A stretch of 64,000 nt of DNA from Ruminococcus sp. (GCA_014799805.1 JAAVHJ010000023.1:1-64000); one strand, 5' to 3'; shown: positions 10,196-20,459, counted from the first letter of the stretch. Notes: a model not told the origin generated them from the letters alone. Translations and numbers: made by a program.

Positions 10196-10241
10196 TATTA
10201 TTTAAAATAATTATTAAATTAGAAAGGATTGATATATTATT

Positions 10242-11765
10242 ATGGCAAAAAAACCAGTTGCTTTAATTATTATGGACGGTTTCGGCTATAATCCCGATTC
10301 TTACGGCAATGCAATTGCTGCCGCAAAAACACCAAATTTAGATAAATATCTTGCAGAAGAACCTAATACAATTATTGGTGCTTCTGGTCTGTGTGTTGGT
10401 CTGCCAGATGGTCAGATGGGCAATTCAGAAGTGGGGCATACGAATATTGGTGCAGGAAGAATTGTATATCAAATGTTAGTAAAAATTTCAAAATCTATTG
10501 AAGATGGTGATTTTTTTGAAAATCCGGCACTTGTGCATTCTATGGAAAATGCGAAAAAAAATAACTCTGCGTTACATGTGATGGGCTTATTATCTCCAGG
10601 TGGTGTGCATAGCCATATGACGCATTTATACGGCATTGCAGAAATGGCAAAAAAATTCGGTCTTGAAAAAGTGTATATTCATGCATTTTTAGATGGCAGA
10701 GATGTTCCACCCTCTTCTGCAAGTGAATTTATGCAAGAAGCTGTAGAAAAATTAAATCAAATCGGCGTTGGTAAAATTGCAACAATCGCAGGTCGTTTCT
10801 ATGCAATGGACAGAGACAATGCTTGGGACAGAGTAGAAAAAGCATATTCTGCTTTAGTTTATGGCAAAGGTGTCGAAGAAACTTGTCCTGTACAGGCAAT
10901 TAAAAATAGCTATGCAAACGGTGTTACAGATGAATTTATGCTTCCAACGGTGATTGATAAAAACGGCATGATAAAAGAAAATGATAGTATTATCTTTTTC
11001 AATTTCCGTCCTGACCGTGCAAGACAAATTACAAGAGCTTTTGTTGATGAAGAGTTCAAAGGCTTTGACAGAAAAAATGGCTTTTTCAAAACGCATTTTG
11101 TTTGCATGGCACAGTATGATGCGACTATGCCAAATGTTGAAGTGACATTCCCTCCAGAAGAATTAACGATGACATTAGGCGAATATTTAGCAAAGCAAAA
11201 TAAAACACAGCTCAGAATTGCTGAAACACAGAAATATGCACATGTTACATTTTTCTTTAATGGCGGTGAAGAAAAGCAATTTGACGGCGAAGATAGAATT
11301 TTAATTAAATCTCCTGATGTAGAAACTTTTGATATGAAGCCAGAAATGAGTGCTTATGAAGTCACAGATGCAGTTTTAGAAGCAATTGATTCTGATAAAT
11401 ATGATGTGATTATTTTAAATTATGCAAACTGCGACATGGTAGGACATACAGGTATTTTTGATGCAGCAGTACAAGCTGTTGAAGCTGTTGACACTTGTGT
11501 TGGCAAAATGGTTGATGCAATTCTTGCCAAAGGCGGTTGTGCTTTAATTACAGCAGACCACGGCAACGCTGATAAAATGTATGAAGCAGACGGTTCACCG
11601 TTCACAGCACATACAACAAATCCTGTGCCATGTATTTTAGTTGGAGCAGGACAGCATAAACTCCGTGAGGGCGGCGTATTAGCTGATTTATCGCCAACAA
11701 TTCTACAATTATTAGAATTGCCACAACCTAAAGAAATGACTGGACAAAGTTTAATTGCTGATTAA
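10242..11765 (+). CDS. gpmI: 2,3-bisphosphoglycerate-independent phosphoglycerate mutase
   Basis: IIMDGFGYNPDSYGNAI, MGNSEVGHTNIGAGRIVYQ, HAFLDGRDVPPSSA, ITADHGNADKM. Confidence 0.98.
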   Translation: MAKKPVALIIMDGFGYNPDSYGNAIAAAKTPNLDKYLAEEPNTIIGASGLCVGLPDGQMGNSEVGHTNIGAGRIVYQMLVKISKSIEDGDFFENPALVHSMENAKKNNSALHVMGLLSPGGVHSHMTHLYGIAEMAKKFGLEKVYIHAFLDGRDVPPSSASEFMQEAVEKLNQIGVGKIATIAGRFYAMDRDNAWDRVEKAYSALVYGKGVEETCPVQAIKNSYANGVTDEFMLPTVIDKNGMIKENDSIIFFNFRPDRARQITRAFVDEEFKGFDRKNGFFKTHFVCMAQYDATMPNVEVTFPPEELTMTLGEYLAKQNKTQLRIAETQKYAHVTFFFNGGEEKQFDGEDRILIKSPDVETFDMKPEMSAYEVTDAVLEAIDSDKYDVIILNYANCDMVGHTGIFDAAVQAVEAVDTCVGKMVDAILAKGGCALITADHGNADKMYEADGSPFTAHTTNPVPCILVGAGQHKLREGGVLADLSPTILQLLELPQPKEMTGQSLIAD

Positions 11766-11778
11766 TTTAAATAATAAT

Positions 11779-11818
11779 AGCCGTTTTTCAAGTTCTTACT
11801 GAAAAACGGCTGTTTTTT
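11779..11818. terminator. Rho-independent terminator between gpmI and spoIIR
   Basis: AGCCGTTTTTCAagttcttacTGAAAAACGGCT + GTTTTTT. Confidence 0.9.
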
Positions 11819-12407
11819 ATGATTTTAATTTTTTAGTAAATTTTTCCCACAGCTCCACGCATTTAAATTTGACTTCGTATTGTTGGGGATATTCTAATAA
11901 TTCTACTGTTTCATCATCAAAATAATTTTCTGGTTCCGCTACAGGTAAACATAACGGCGGATACATCACACACCACCAATTATGTCCCTCTGCGTTGCCA
12001 ATTAAAATCCTAACAGCGTCATAATCACCTGCTGGCATAGTAAAATTTTCATATTCCCTTGTGTCAAATTCCATGCTCACTAATTGTACTTGTACATCAT
12101 CATAACAGCCTTGTTTTTCTAATGTTTGTTTTGCAATTTTTTGAATTGTTTCTTGTTGTTCAACGGCTCTTGTTTTCATGTCTTCTAAACTCTCACAGCC
12201 TGCAAATAATAATTCAGATTGTTCTAATAAAGCGTCACGTACTTGTAATTTTAAATTCTGGTCTTGTTCAGAATCTGAATTTGCTAAAATATGCAATCTA
12301 AGTACATCTTGTTGTAAATTTTTTAATTTCTGGGAGAAATGCACAAAATTTCCAATAAAAATACTTGCGATTAATGCTAATGCCATTGCTGTTTCTAATT
12401 TTCTCAT
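11817..12407 (-). CDS. spoIIR: stage II sporulation protein R
   Basis: VLRLHILANSDSEQDQNLKLQVRDALL is the SpoIIR signature; ATG at 12407 follows AGGAGG; the track start at 12470 is upstream of the RBS. Confidence 0.92.
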   Translation of the reverse strand: MRKLETAMALALIASIFIGNFVHFSQKLKNLQQDVLRLHILANSDSEQDQNLKLQVRDALLEQSELLFAGCESLEDMKTRAVEQQETIQKIAKQTLEKQGCYDDVQVQLVSMEFDTREYENFTMPAGDYDAVRILIGNAEGHNWWCVMYPPLCLPVAEPENYFDDETVELLEYPQQYEVKFKCVELWEKFTKKLKS

Positions 12408-12545
12408 ATTAGAAAACCTCCTGTAAATTTCGTTATTTACAGAATGGGAAAAATTTCTTATTTTATGCAAAGAGCATTAAAAAAATTTAAAATATTTGCT
12501 ACAAACTATATTTAAAATCAGGATAGAAAATAATGAATATTATTC

Positions 12546-12574
12546 TTGACAAATTGCTAAAATTATGCTATAAT
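12546..12574 (+). promoter_or_regulatory. sigma-A promoter of pdp
   Basis: TTGACA-17 nt-TATAAT. Confidence 0.85.
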
Positions 12575-12613
12575 TTAGAAAAATTTTATCTATTTTTCAC
12601 AGGAGCTGATACT

Positions 12614-13912
12614 ATGCAAGTTTATGATTTGATTCAAAAAACAGTGAGACAAGAAAAACTTACGAAATCAGAAATACAATTTTTAATTACGAATTTTACA
12701 GATAATAAAATCCCAGATTATATGATGTCTGCATGGCTTATGGCAGTGCGTTGTCAAGGGCTTACACCAGAAGAAACCGCAGATATGACACTTGCTATGC
12801 GTGATTCAGGAGAATGCTTAGATTTATCGCCAATTGGTGCAATTACAATTGATAAGCACAGCACAGGCGGTATTGGGGATAAAACAACGCTAATGCTTGC
12901 ACCAATTGTTGCTTCATGTGGAGGCTATGTACCCAAAATGTCAGGTCGTGGACTTGGATTTACAGGCGGTACAATTGATAAATTAGAAAGTATTCCTAAT
13001 TTTTCGGTGAATTTGTCTAAAAAAGATTTTTTCAAGCAGGTACAAAAAATTGGTTGCTGTATTATTGCACAAAGTGGTAATTTAACACCAGCAGATAAAA
13101 AAATTTATGCTTTAAGAAATTTAACGGCAACTGTTGACAGTATTCCGTTAATTTGTGCTAGTATTATGAGTAAAAAATTAGCTTTGGGTGCAGATTGTTT
13201 ATTATTAGATGTCAAATATGGAAACGGTGCATTTATGAAAACGCCTGAATCTGCAAAAGCATTAGCAAAAAGCATGTTACAAGTTGGTACTGCACATGGC
13301 AAGAAATGCAGGGCTTTAATCACAGATATGAATGCACCTTTAGGCTTTGCTGTGGGAAATGCTTTAGAAGTCCGTGAGGCTATTTCTATTTTAAGATTTG
13401 AAACACATAATGCTTTAACAGAATTAGTGCTGGAATTAGCAGGACAAATGTTGGAGCTGTCGGGGGCAGGAAATTTACAGGAATGTAAATTTAAAGCATT
13501 TCATGCTTTAGAATCAGGAAAAGCATTAGAAAAATTCGCTGAAATGATAACAGCACAAGGTGGAGATGCATCTATTATAGATAATCCAGAACGGTTGCCA
13601 CATGCCAAATGCAGTAAAATTATGTTTGCCGATAAAAATGGCTATCTTGCATCTATTAATAGCGAAGAAGTCGGACTTGCTTGTTTAACTTTAGGTGCTG
13701 GCAGAACAGCTTCTAATCCAAGGATTGATTTTGGTGCAGGTGTTATTTTCTTGCATAAAATCGGCGATGAAATCAGAAAAAATGATATTTTATGTGAAAT
13801 TCATGCAAGTTCTGAAACACTTTGCGAACAAGCGGAACAAAGATTACGTTCTGCAATGGTGATTTCTGAAATGCCTGTACCTGAACCGCAATTAATTTAT
13901 GACAAAATTTAA
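12614..13912 (+). CDS. pdp: pyrimidine-nucleoside phosphorylase
   Basis: DKHSTGGIGDKTTLMLAPIVASCGGYVPKMSGRGLGFTGGTIDKLESIPNF; ATG at 12614 after AGGAGCTGATACT. Confidence 0.95.
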   Translation: MQVYDLIQKTVRQEKLTKSEIQFLITNFTDNKIPDYMMSAWLMAVRCQGLTPEETADMTLAMRDSGECLDLSPIGAITIDKHSTGGIGDKTTLMLAPIVASCGGYVPKMSGRGLGFTGGTIDKLESIPNFSVNLSKKDFFKQVQKIGCCIIAQSGNLTPADKKIYALRNLTATVDSIPLICASIMSKKLALGADCLLLDVKYGNGAFMKTPESAKALAKSMLQVGTAHGKKCRALITDMNAPLGFAVGNALEVREAISILRFETHNALTELVLELAGQMLELSGAGNLQECKFKAFHALESGKALEKFAEMITAQGGDASIIDNPERLPHAKCSKIMFADKNGYLASINSEEVGLACLTLGAGRTASNPRIDFGAGVIFLHKIGDEIRKNDILCEIHASSETLCEQAEQRLRSAMVISEMPVPEPQLIYDKI

Positions 13913-13931
13913 AATCTGGAGGGATAAATTT

Positions 13932-14561
13932 ATGGCAAATCATTATGAAGTAATAGATGAAAAAAATTGGAAACGTGCTATGCATTGCATGATTTTTAGA
14001 AATAGTGTTGAACCGTGTTTTTGTGTTACTTTTGAGGCGGATATTACGAATTTTAAATCAAAAATCAAACAACAAGGCTTTTCTTTTACAATAGCTATTG
14101 TCTATGCAATTTGTAAATGTGCCAATGAAATTGAAAATTTCAGATATCGATTTCTTGACGGAAAAATTGTTCTTTTTGATAAAATTGATACTGCGTTTAC
14201 TTATCTTAATCCTGAAACAGAATTATTTAAAGTTATTAATGTTCCAATGACAGATACAATTCAAGACTATGTGAAATTAGCAACTAAAATTGCAACAGAA
14301 CAAAAAGAATATTTTACTGGTACGTTAAAAAATGATGTATTTCAATGTTCGCCTATGCCTTGGGTTAGTTATACGCATATTTCACATACCAATTCTGGTA
14401 AAAAAGATAATGCAACACCTTTATTTGATTGGGGAAAATATTATCTTAAAAATAATCAATATTTTATGCCTATTTCCGTGCAAGCACATCATTCATTTGT
14501 AGATGGTATTCATATTGGCTTATTTGTTGATAAGTTGCAAAAATATTTTGATGAGTATTAA
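13932..14561 (+). CDS. CatA-type chloramphenicol acetyltransferase-like protein
   Basis: Substrate-side motifs and C-terminal HHSFVDGIHIGLFVDKLQKYF (cf. HHxxxDG active site); ATG after CTGGAGGG. Confidence 0.85.
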   Translation: MANHYEVIDEKNWKRAMHCMIFRNSVEPCFCVTFEADITNFKSKIKQQGFSFTIAIVYAICKCANEIENFRYRFLDGKIVLFDKIDTAFTYLNPETELFKVINVPMTDTIQDYVKLATKIATEQKEYFTGTLKNDVFQCSPMPWVSYTHISHTNSGKKDNATPLFDWGKYYLKNNQYFMPISVQAHHSFVDGIHIGLFVDKLQKYFDEY

Positions 14562-14590
14562 TTTATAAATTAAAATTGAGGTGAGACAAA

Positions 14591-15487
14591 ATGGAAAAAA
14601 ATTTTAATGTTGATGATATTAAAAAACTATATTCAGCTTTTATATCGTTATGTGATTATATTGAATATGATATTAGTTGTAATAACTGTCCGCTATGGGA
14701 AACTATGTGCGGAGCAGATGACAGAACTTCTGTTGATGAATTTTGTAAAGCTTTAGCAAGGATTCGTTCTATTGCAGATATTCCAGATAATCCTAGACCA
14801 ACTGCTTATAAATTTCATGATTGTAGTGAAAATAATTTACATATAAGAGTCAATGCATTTAAATTATGGGCAAAATTAAATTATCCTGAAATCACAGAAG
14901 AAAATGATAATGGCGAATGGTGTTGTTGTCATGCATATGATGAAATGATTTCATCTGTGTTAAATTTCATCAAAAATAATTCTGTGAAAAAAGCAACGAA
15001 ACAAGTAATTGATGATTTATTATATGCGATTGCAAGAGATAATGAAGGTAGCTGTATTATGATAGAATTAGAAAAATATAACGAATGGTTTTCTTTATTG
15101 TGTCGGCAAAGTTTAAAAACAAATTATACAAATGCAAAATGGCAGTTTGCAGAGCATTTAAGCAATTACAAGGGCAATGATAATTTACAAGAATTAATTT
15201 ATGATTTTTTGGTAGTAGAAGATGAATATACACAAAGATTAGCATTAAAATCATTAGCTTATATTTACCCCGAACAAGCAGAACAATATGCAATTACATT
15301 TTGGGAAAGAAAAAAATTTGAAGCTGGTACATTTGAAGATGAATATCAAAAAATTATGGTTTTACATGTTCTGTATCAAATTCATTCACCGAAGTTAAAT
15401 GATTATTTAGAGTTAGCAGAACAATCAAATTACAAATATCTTAAAATAAATGCACAAGAAATACGAAAAAATATACAAAAGACTTGA
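14591..15487 (+). CDS. hypothetical protein, possible HEAT-like C-terminal repeats
   Basis: 298-aa ORF with GAGGTGAGACAA RBS; Cys-rich N-terminus (CNNCPLWETMCG), helical C-terminus. Confidence 0.7.
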   Translation: MEKNFNVDDIKKLYSAFISLCDYIEYDISCNNCPLWETMCGADDRTSVDEFCKALARIRSIADIPDNPRPTAYKFHDCSENNLHIRVNAFKLWAKLNYPEITEENDNGEWCCCHAYDEMISSVLNFIKNNSVKKATKQVIDDLLYAIARDNEGSCIMIELEKYNEWFSLLCRQSLKTNYTNAKWQFAEHLSNYKGNDNLQELIYDFLVVEDEYTQRLALKSLAYIYPEQAEQYAITFWERKKFEAGTFEDEYQKIMVLHVLYQIHSPKLNDYLELAEQSNYKYLKINAQEIRKNIQKT

Positions 15488-15545
15488 CATCTATAAAAAA
15501 TATGATATAATAAAATCATTAATTTATATATCAGGAGGTATTAAG

Positions 15546-16013
15546 ATGATTATTAGACGATTCAAAAATGAAGATTCTGTAGAGTTGGCTGATGTGATTG
15601 CTAAAACTTTGCGAACAACAAATATAAAAGATTATTCAGTTGATTACATCGAAAATGATATTAGCTTTCTAACTGCGGAAAAACTAATTGAACGCTCAAA
15701 TTGGACAAATTTATATGTGGTTTGTGAAGATAATAGTATCATAGGCTGTGGTGCGATTGGCTCATACTGGGGCAAAGAAGATGAAAGTAGTCTATTCACA
15801 ATATTTGTTCTTCCTGAATATCAGGGGAAAGGAATAGGACGGAAAATAATTGAAACGCTTGAACAAGATAACTATTTTTTAAGGGCAAAGCGAATTGAAA
15901 TTCCCTCATCAATTACAGCAGTAGAATTTTACAGGAAAATGGGTTATGATTATAAAAATGGAATAGCAGAATTAGATGACGAACAACTCTATCGTTTGGA
16001 AAAATTCAGATAA
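15546..16013 (+). CDS. GNAT family N-acetyltransferase
   Basis: MIIRRFKNEDSVELADVI ... FVLPEYQGKGIGRKIIETLEQ; own promoter TTGACA-16-TATAAT at 15484-15511; AGGAGG RBS. Confidence 0.9.
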   Translation: MIIRRFKNEDSVELADVIAKTLRTTNIKDYSVDYIENDISFLTAEKLIERSNWTNLYVVCEDNSIIGCGAIGSYWGKEDESSLFTIFVLPEYQGKGIGRKIIETLEQDNYFLRAKRIEIPSSITAVEFYRKMGYDYKNGIAELDDEQLYRLEKFR

Positions 16014-16098
16014 ATTTTGATTTATTATGCTAATTCATAAATCCAATTCCTTGGAAAAATTGTGAATGAAAATTATAAAATTATTTAGTTAATAATAA

Positions 16099-16140
16099 AA
16101 ATTCCTGCATTGTAGATTACATAGCAGGAATTTTTATTTT
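16099..16140 (+). terminator. Rho-independent terminator
   Basis: AATTCCTGCattgtagattacataGCAGGAATTTTTATTTT. Confidence 0.8.
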
Positions 16141-16238
16141 ACGGATAAAGAAAATCAAAGTAATTTTTTTATTTATACTATATTTTTAAGCTAAATTAGC
16201 AATATAATATATATAATTACCAAAAATAACGGAAGCTA

Positions 16239-16267
16239 TTGACAAATCAAAAAAAATGGTTTATAAT
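16239..16267 (+). promoter_or_regulatory. sigma-A promoter of the CooS-like/ABC operon
   Basis: TTGACA-17 nt-TATAAT upstream of 16319. Confidence 0.85.
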
Positions 16268-16318
16268 ATCTATATAACCTATAGTTTAAATAGGCGATAT
16301 AAATGCGGAGGAATTATT

Positions 16319-16708
16319 ATGGCTTGTTTTGTTGTACCCGTAGCAGAAGCAATCGTGACTTCTGTTGCAACACGTATTTTAGAATCGAAGGAAAATAAAT
16401 CTGAAAAAATCGCACCTGATAATGTGCGTTTTTCGACAAAACTGAAATGGCTTTCAAAGTTGTTATGGGGAGGTTCATTTCTGCTTGCATTTGAACATGT
16501 ATGGCATGGAGAAATACAACCATTTTTTCCATTTCTGACGGCTTTAAAAAATCCAGAATCTACACATGCTATGCTGCATGAAATGGCAACAGTTGGTGTT
16601 AGTATGTCAATTATTGTTACTGTTGCATGGATTGGTATGCTGATAATAACAGGTATTTTAAAAAATCGCAAAAATTGCAAAAAAGACTTGACAGGTGAAA
16701 CTACATGA
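16319..16708 (+). CDS. small membrane protein, first gene of CooS-like operon
   Basis: MACFVVPVAEAIVTSVATRILESKENKSEK...two TMs; ATG after GGAGG. Confidence 0.8.
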   Translation: MACFVVPVAEAIVTSVATRILESKENKSEKIAPDNVRFSTKLKWLSKLLWGGSFLLAFEHVWHGEIQPFFPFLTALKNPESTHAMLHEMATVGVSMSIIVTVAWIGMLIITGILKNRKNCKKDLTGETT

Positions 16709-17007
16709 CATTAATTATTACAATGATTTCAGCAATTATTTGCACGGCTATCTGGTATAAAAATGCTTCCAATGATAAACTGAAAATTTCAACATTATGT
16801 TTTATGTATTGGGGAGCGGCTTTGATGTGGCTTGTGGATATGATTTTTGAGTACATAGAATTACAGGAAGAATTTTTTGTTGTATTTATGCAGAATATTC
16901 TAAATGATAGTTTACTAGGAATTTCTGTAATCGCATTTGGATTAGTTGCATGGAGAATATTATTATTTATTCATAATCAAAAAAATATTTTGAAAAATAA
17001 AAATTAA
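16705..17007 (+). CDS. small three-TM membrane protein
   Basis: ATGA overlap with upstream gene; hydrophobic throughout. Confidence 0.75.
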   Translation: MTLIITMISAIICTAIWYKNASNDKLKISTLCFMYWGAALMWLVDMIFEYIELQEEFFVVFMQNILNDSLLGISVIAFGLVAWRILLFIHNQKNILKNKN

Positions 17008-17039
17008 TAAATAAAAATTAATTAAAGGAGATTTTAGCC

Positions 17040-19127
17040 ATGAGCGAAAATTTACATCATCATAATCATGATAATCATCATGAAAAACCGCATATACATT
17101 CGCACCGTGCATTGATTGGATTTGATAAGCATGGAATTCCTACGATTGTAGCGAAAGCAGACCACCAAGACGAATTAGAGAATGACCCTAAGGCATTTAT
17201 TCGTGATTACATGAATGCTGTTGCGGAATATAAAAAAACGTTTCCATCAAAGCAAGATGTTATCGACCAAACGCCAGACCCAGCTGTAAGAGAAATGCTT
17301 TTGCGTGCAGAACAACTTGGCATTGATACAACATTTGACCGTTTTGATAAACAAAAACCGCAGTGCAATTTTGGGCTTGCTGGCATTTGTTGTAAAATTT
17401 GCAACATGGGTCCTTGTCGCATTACGGCAAAATCTCCTAAAGGGGTCTGTGGAGCTGATGCAGATTTAATTGTTGCAAGAAATTTATTAAGAGCTGCTGC
17501 GGCAGGTGTCGCACAACATGGCATGCATGCAAGAGAAATCATTTTATCTCTGAAATGGGCAGCGGAAGGCAAATTAGATATCCCGATTATGGGAGAACAA
17601 AAAATAATTGCAACAGCAAAATCTTTTGGCATTCTTACAGAAAATCGCACTGTAAAAGAAATTGCAGTTGATTTAGCAAATGTTTTGTTAGCAGATTTAT
17701 CACGAACAGAACCAGAAGAATATCAAACAATTACTGCTTGTGCACCTCCAGAACGTCAAAAAGTTTGGAAAAATCTTGATATTTTGCCAATTAGTGCTTA
17801 TCATGAAGTATTTGAAGCCTATCATAAAACAGGCTGTGCCATTGACGGAGATTGGAAAAGTATTATGCAACAATTTTTAAGATGTGGCCTTGCATTTACA
17901 TTTTCGGGCGTTGTCGGTGCAAATATTGCTACAGACAGTTTATTTGGTGTTGGCGATAGAGTTACTTCTAAAGTAAATATTGGGGCATTGAAAAAAGGCT
18001 ATGTGAATATTGCTGTACATGGACATTTGCCTACTCTAGTTAGCCAGATTGTCAAAACTGGACAGGAAGAAAAATTTATTAATCTTGCGAAATCCAAAGG
18101 TGCAAAGGGCATTAGATTCTATGGGATTTGTTGTTCTGGATTAGCAGCAATGTATCGCTATGGCGGTGTGATTCCGTTGTCAAATGCTGTTTCTGCGGAA
18201 TTAGTTCTCGGTACAGGTGCATTGGATTTATGGGTTGCAGATGTGCAAGATGTTTTCCCATCTATTATGGAAGTAGCAAAATGTTTTAAAACAACTGTTG
18301 TGACAACAAGCGATTCTGCCAGATTGCCAAATGCTGAACGCTATGAATATGACCATTATCATTCTAATATTTCCGAAACAAAGGCACTTGCTGAAAAAAT
18401 TGTCATTCGTGCGATTGAAAGCTTTGCACAGAGAAAAGGCATTCCAGTATATATTCCGCCTTATGAAGTCGAAGCAGAAGTTGGATTTTCTGTTGAATAT
18501 GTGCATAAAAGATTCGGAAGCATGCAACCTCTTGCAGAAGCAATTCAAACTGGTAAAATTTTAGGCATTGTCAACATGGTAGGTTGTAATAATCCGAAAG
18601 TTTTATATGAAAAAGCAATTCTTGATGTAGCAGATGTTTTATTAAAAAATAATGTCTTAATTTTATCTAATGGCTGTGCATCATTCCCGTTAATGAAATT
18701 AGGCTATTGTAATATTTCTGCTTTAGATAAAACAGGAGAAAGTTTAAGAGATTTTTTAACACCAGATTTGCCACCAGTATGGCATGTCGGTGAATGTATT
18801 GATAATACACGTTCATCAGGAATTTTTGCAGGCATTGCAGGTGTGCTTGGAAAAAATTTATATGAAATGCCGTTTGCGTTTTCTTCTCCAGAATGGGGCA
18901 ATGAAAAAGGCATTGATGCTGCATTAGGATTCCGTCTTATGGGAATTAATTCTTATCATTGTGTAGAAGCTCAAATTTATGGTTCTCAGAATATAATAGA
19001 ATTTCTAAAGAACGGTACAAGAGAATTATTAGGTTCTGTTATGCATGTAGATACTGACCCTGTTGCATTGGGCAATAAAATTGTAGATGATATGAAAGCG
19101 AAAAGAAAGGCATTAGGTTGGGATTAA
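17040..19127 (+). CDS. cooS: anaerobic Ni-carbon-monoxide dehydrogenase-like protein (CooS family)
   Basis: D/B-cluster segment QCNFGLAGICCKICNMGPCRITAKSPKGVCGAD; HGHLPTLVSQI, GICCSG, VGCNNPKV, NGCASFPLMKLG, HVGECIDNTRSSG, SSPEWGNEKG; His-rich N-terminus. DVQD replaces the usual DVQC. Confidence 0.93.
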   Translation: MSENLHHHNHDNHHEKPHIHSHRALIGFDKHGIPTIVAKADHQDELENDPKAFIRDYMNAVAEYKKTFPSKQDVIDQTPDPAVREMLLRAEQLGIDTTFDRFDKQKPQCNFGLAGICCKICNMGPCRITAKSPKGVCGADADLIVARNLLRAAAAGVAQHGMHAREIILSLKWAAEGKLDIPIMGEQKIIATAKSFGILTENRTVKEIAVDLANVLLADLSRTEPEEYQTITACAPPERQKVWKNLDILPISAYHEVFEAYHKTGCAIDGDWKSIMQQFLRCGLAFTFSGVVGANIATDSLFGVGDRVTSKVNIGALKKGYVNIAVHGHLPTLVSQIVKTGQEEKFINLAKSKGAKGIRFYGICCSGLAAMYRYGGVIPLSNAVSAELVLGTGALDLWVADVQDVFPSIMEVAKCFKTTVVTTSDSARLPNAERYEYDHYHSNISETKALAEKIVIRAIESFAQRKGIPVYIPPYEVEAEVGFSVEYVHKRFGSMQPLAEAIQTGKILGIVNMVGCNNPKVLYEKAILDVADVLLKNNVLILSNGCASFPLMKLGYCNISALDKTGESLRDFLTPDLPPVWHVGECIDNTRSSGIFAGIAGVLGKNLYEMPFAFSSPEWGNEKGIDAALGFRLMGINSYHCVEAQIYGSQNIIEFLKNGTRELLGSVMHVDTDPVALGNKIVDDMKAKRKALGWD

Positions 19128-19163
19128 TTCTTAGCAAAAAATACAAAAAAGAGGTTTTTATAT

Positions 19164-20078
19164 ATGAAATTAAAACAGGTTACATCTTTGTTAGTTGCAG
19201 GTGCGTTGACGATTTTGTCAACGTCTTGCAATAACAAGGCAACAAATTCTGATAAAATAAAAATTGCATATTTGCCGATTACGCATTCTCTTGCCGTATT
19301 AGAAACAGCCGAAGAATTAGGCGAGAATATAGAACTTGTCAAATATGGTTCATGGACGGAGCTTATGGACGCATTGAATTCAGGACGTGTTGACGGTGCA
19401 TCTGTATTAATTGAACTTGCTATGAAATCCAAAGAACAGGGAATTGGCATTAAAGCTGTTGCCTTAGGACATAAAGACGGCAATGTAATTATTACTTCTA
19501 ATGATATTTCATCAGCAGAAGATTTGACAGGAAAAACGCTTGCCATTCCACATAGGCAATCTTCACATCATATTTTATTAAATGACGCATTGGCTAGTGT
19601 TGGTTTGACAATTGATGATGTGAATATTACGGAACTTGCACCAACAGAAATGCCCTCTGCTTTGGCAAGTGGACAGATTGACGGCTATTGTGTCGCAGAA
19701 CCATTTGGGGCAAAAGCTGTTTCTCTCAATGCAGGGCAAGTATTATTTTCTTCAGAAGAATTATGGGAAGATTCTTTATGCTGTGGATTAGTTTTAACAG
19801 AAAATTTTATTAATACTCGCACAGAAGAAGCAAAATCTTTTGTAGAGAGTTACAAACAAGCAGGTAAAAATTTAACAAAAGAAAAAGCAATGGAAACAGC
19901 CAAAAAATATTTAAATCAAGAAGATGATGTTCTGGAGCTGTCATTGCAATGGATTTCTTATGATAATCTTGATATTACAGAAGAAAATTATAATATTCTA
20001 ACTGAAAAAGTCAAAGCTTATGGCTTGTCAGACAATCCGCCAAGTTATGCGGATTTCGTACAGACTAATTTTGAGTAA
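19164..20078 (+). CDS. ABC transporter substrate-binding lipoprotein (SsuA/NrtA/NMT1-like)
   Basis: Lipobox LSTSC; IAYLPITHSLAVL...GKTLAIPHRQSSHHILLNDAL...QIDGYCVAEPFGAKAV. Confidence 0.88.
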   Translation: MKLKQVTSLLVAGALTILSTSCNNKATNSDKIKIAYLPITHSLAVLETAEELGENIELVKYGSWTELMDALNSGRVDGASVLIELAMKSKEQGIGIKAVALGHKDGNVIITSNDISSAEDLTGKTLAIPHRQSSHHILLNDALASVGLTIDDVNITELAPTEMPSALASGQIDGYCVAEPFGAKAVSLNAGQVLFSSEELWEDSLCCGLVLTENFINTRTEEAKSFVESYKQAGKNLTKEKAMETAKKYLNQEDDVLELSLQWISYDNLDITEENYNILTEKVKAYGLSDNPPSYADFVQTNFE

Positions 20079-20097
20079 TAAAGCGTGATATGATAGT

Positions 20098-20454
20098 ATG
20101 AAAAAAATTTTATTTATTTTGATAGCAAGTTTGATGCTATTGCTTTGTGCATGTAATAATAATTTAATTAATATGACTAGTTCCGATAATGGCGAAGTGC
20201 ATTCTATTATCTGGGAAGATAAAATTTATCAGCCATTTTGTGTGGTGTCCAAAAATGATTGTGGCAAAAAAATAGGATATCTTAATCATGAAAAAGATAA
20301 TGTGATAAGTGTTTATAAAGATTTCCCACAGGAAGAATGGATTGCAAATTATCTCACTGTAGATGGTGGAGCAATGTTATATAAAGAAATAAATGTAACA
20401 GATATTCCAGACGGTATGCAATCGGATATGATTGATATTATTTTGAGGAGATGA
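20098..20454 (+). CDS. small hypothetical lipoprotein
   Basis: Signal peptide with lipobox LLLCAC; lies between SBP and permease. Confidence 0.7.
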   Translation: MKKILFILIASLMLLLCACNNNLINMTSSDNGEVHSIIWEDKIYQPFCVVSKNDCGKKIGYLNHEKDNVISVYKDFPQEEWIANYLTVDGGAMLYKEINVTDIPDGMQSDMIDIILRR

Positions 20455-20459
20455 TTTAT

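Noticed and set aside
13932-14561. Calling the CAT-like gene an acquired chloramphenicol resistance gene
   Set aside because: Fold and active-site motif fit CatA-type enzymes, but there is no mobile context and many chromosomal homologues have unknown substrates; resistance cannot be claimed from sequence.
14591-15487. Immunity or toxin-antitoxin role for the 298-aa hypothetical
   Set aside because: No toxin partner or diagnostic motif nearby; only weak HEAT-like character.
17040-19127. Standard CO-oxidation or acetogenesis operon
   Set aside because: No cooF, cooC, acs or hydrogenase genes in the window, and the DVQC cysteine appears replaced; reported as CooS-like only.
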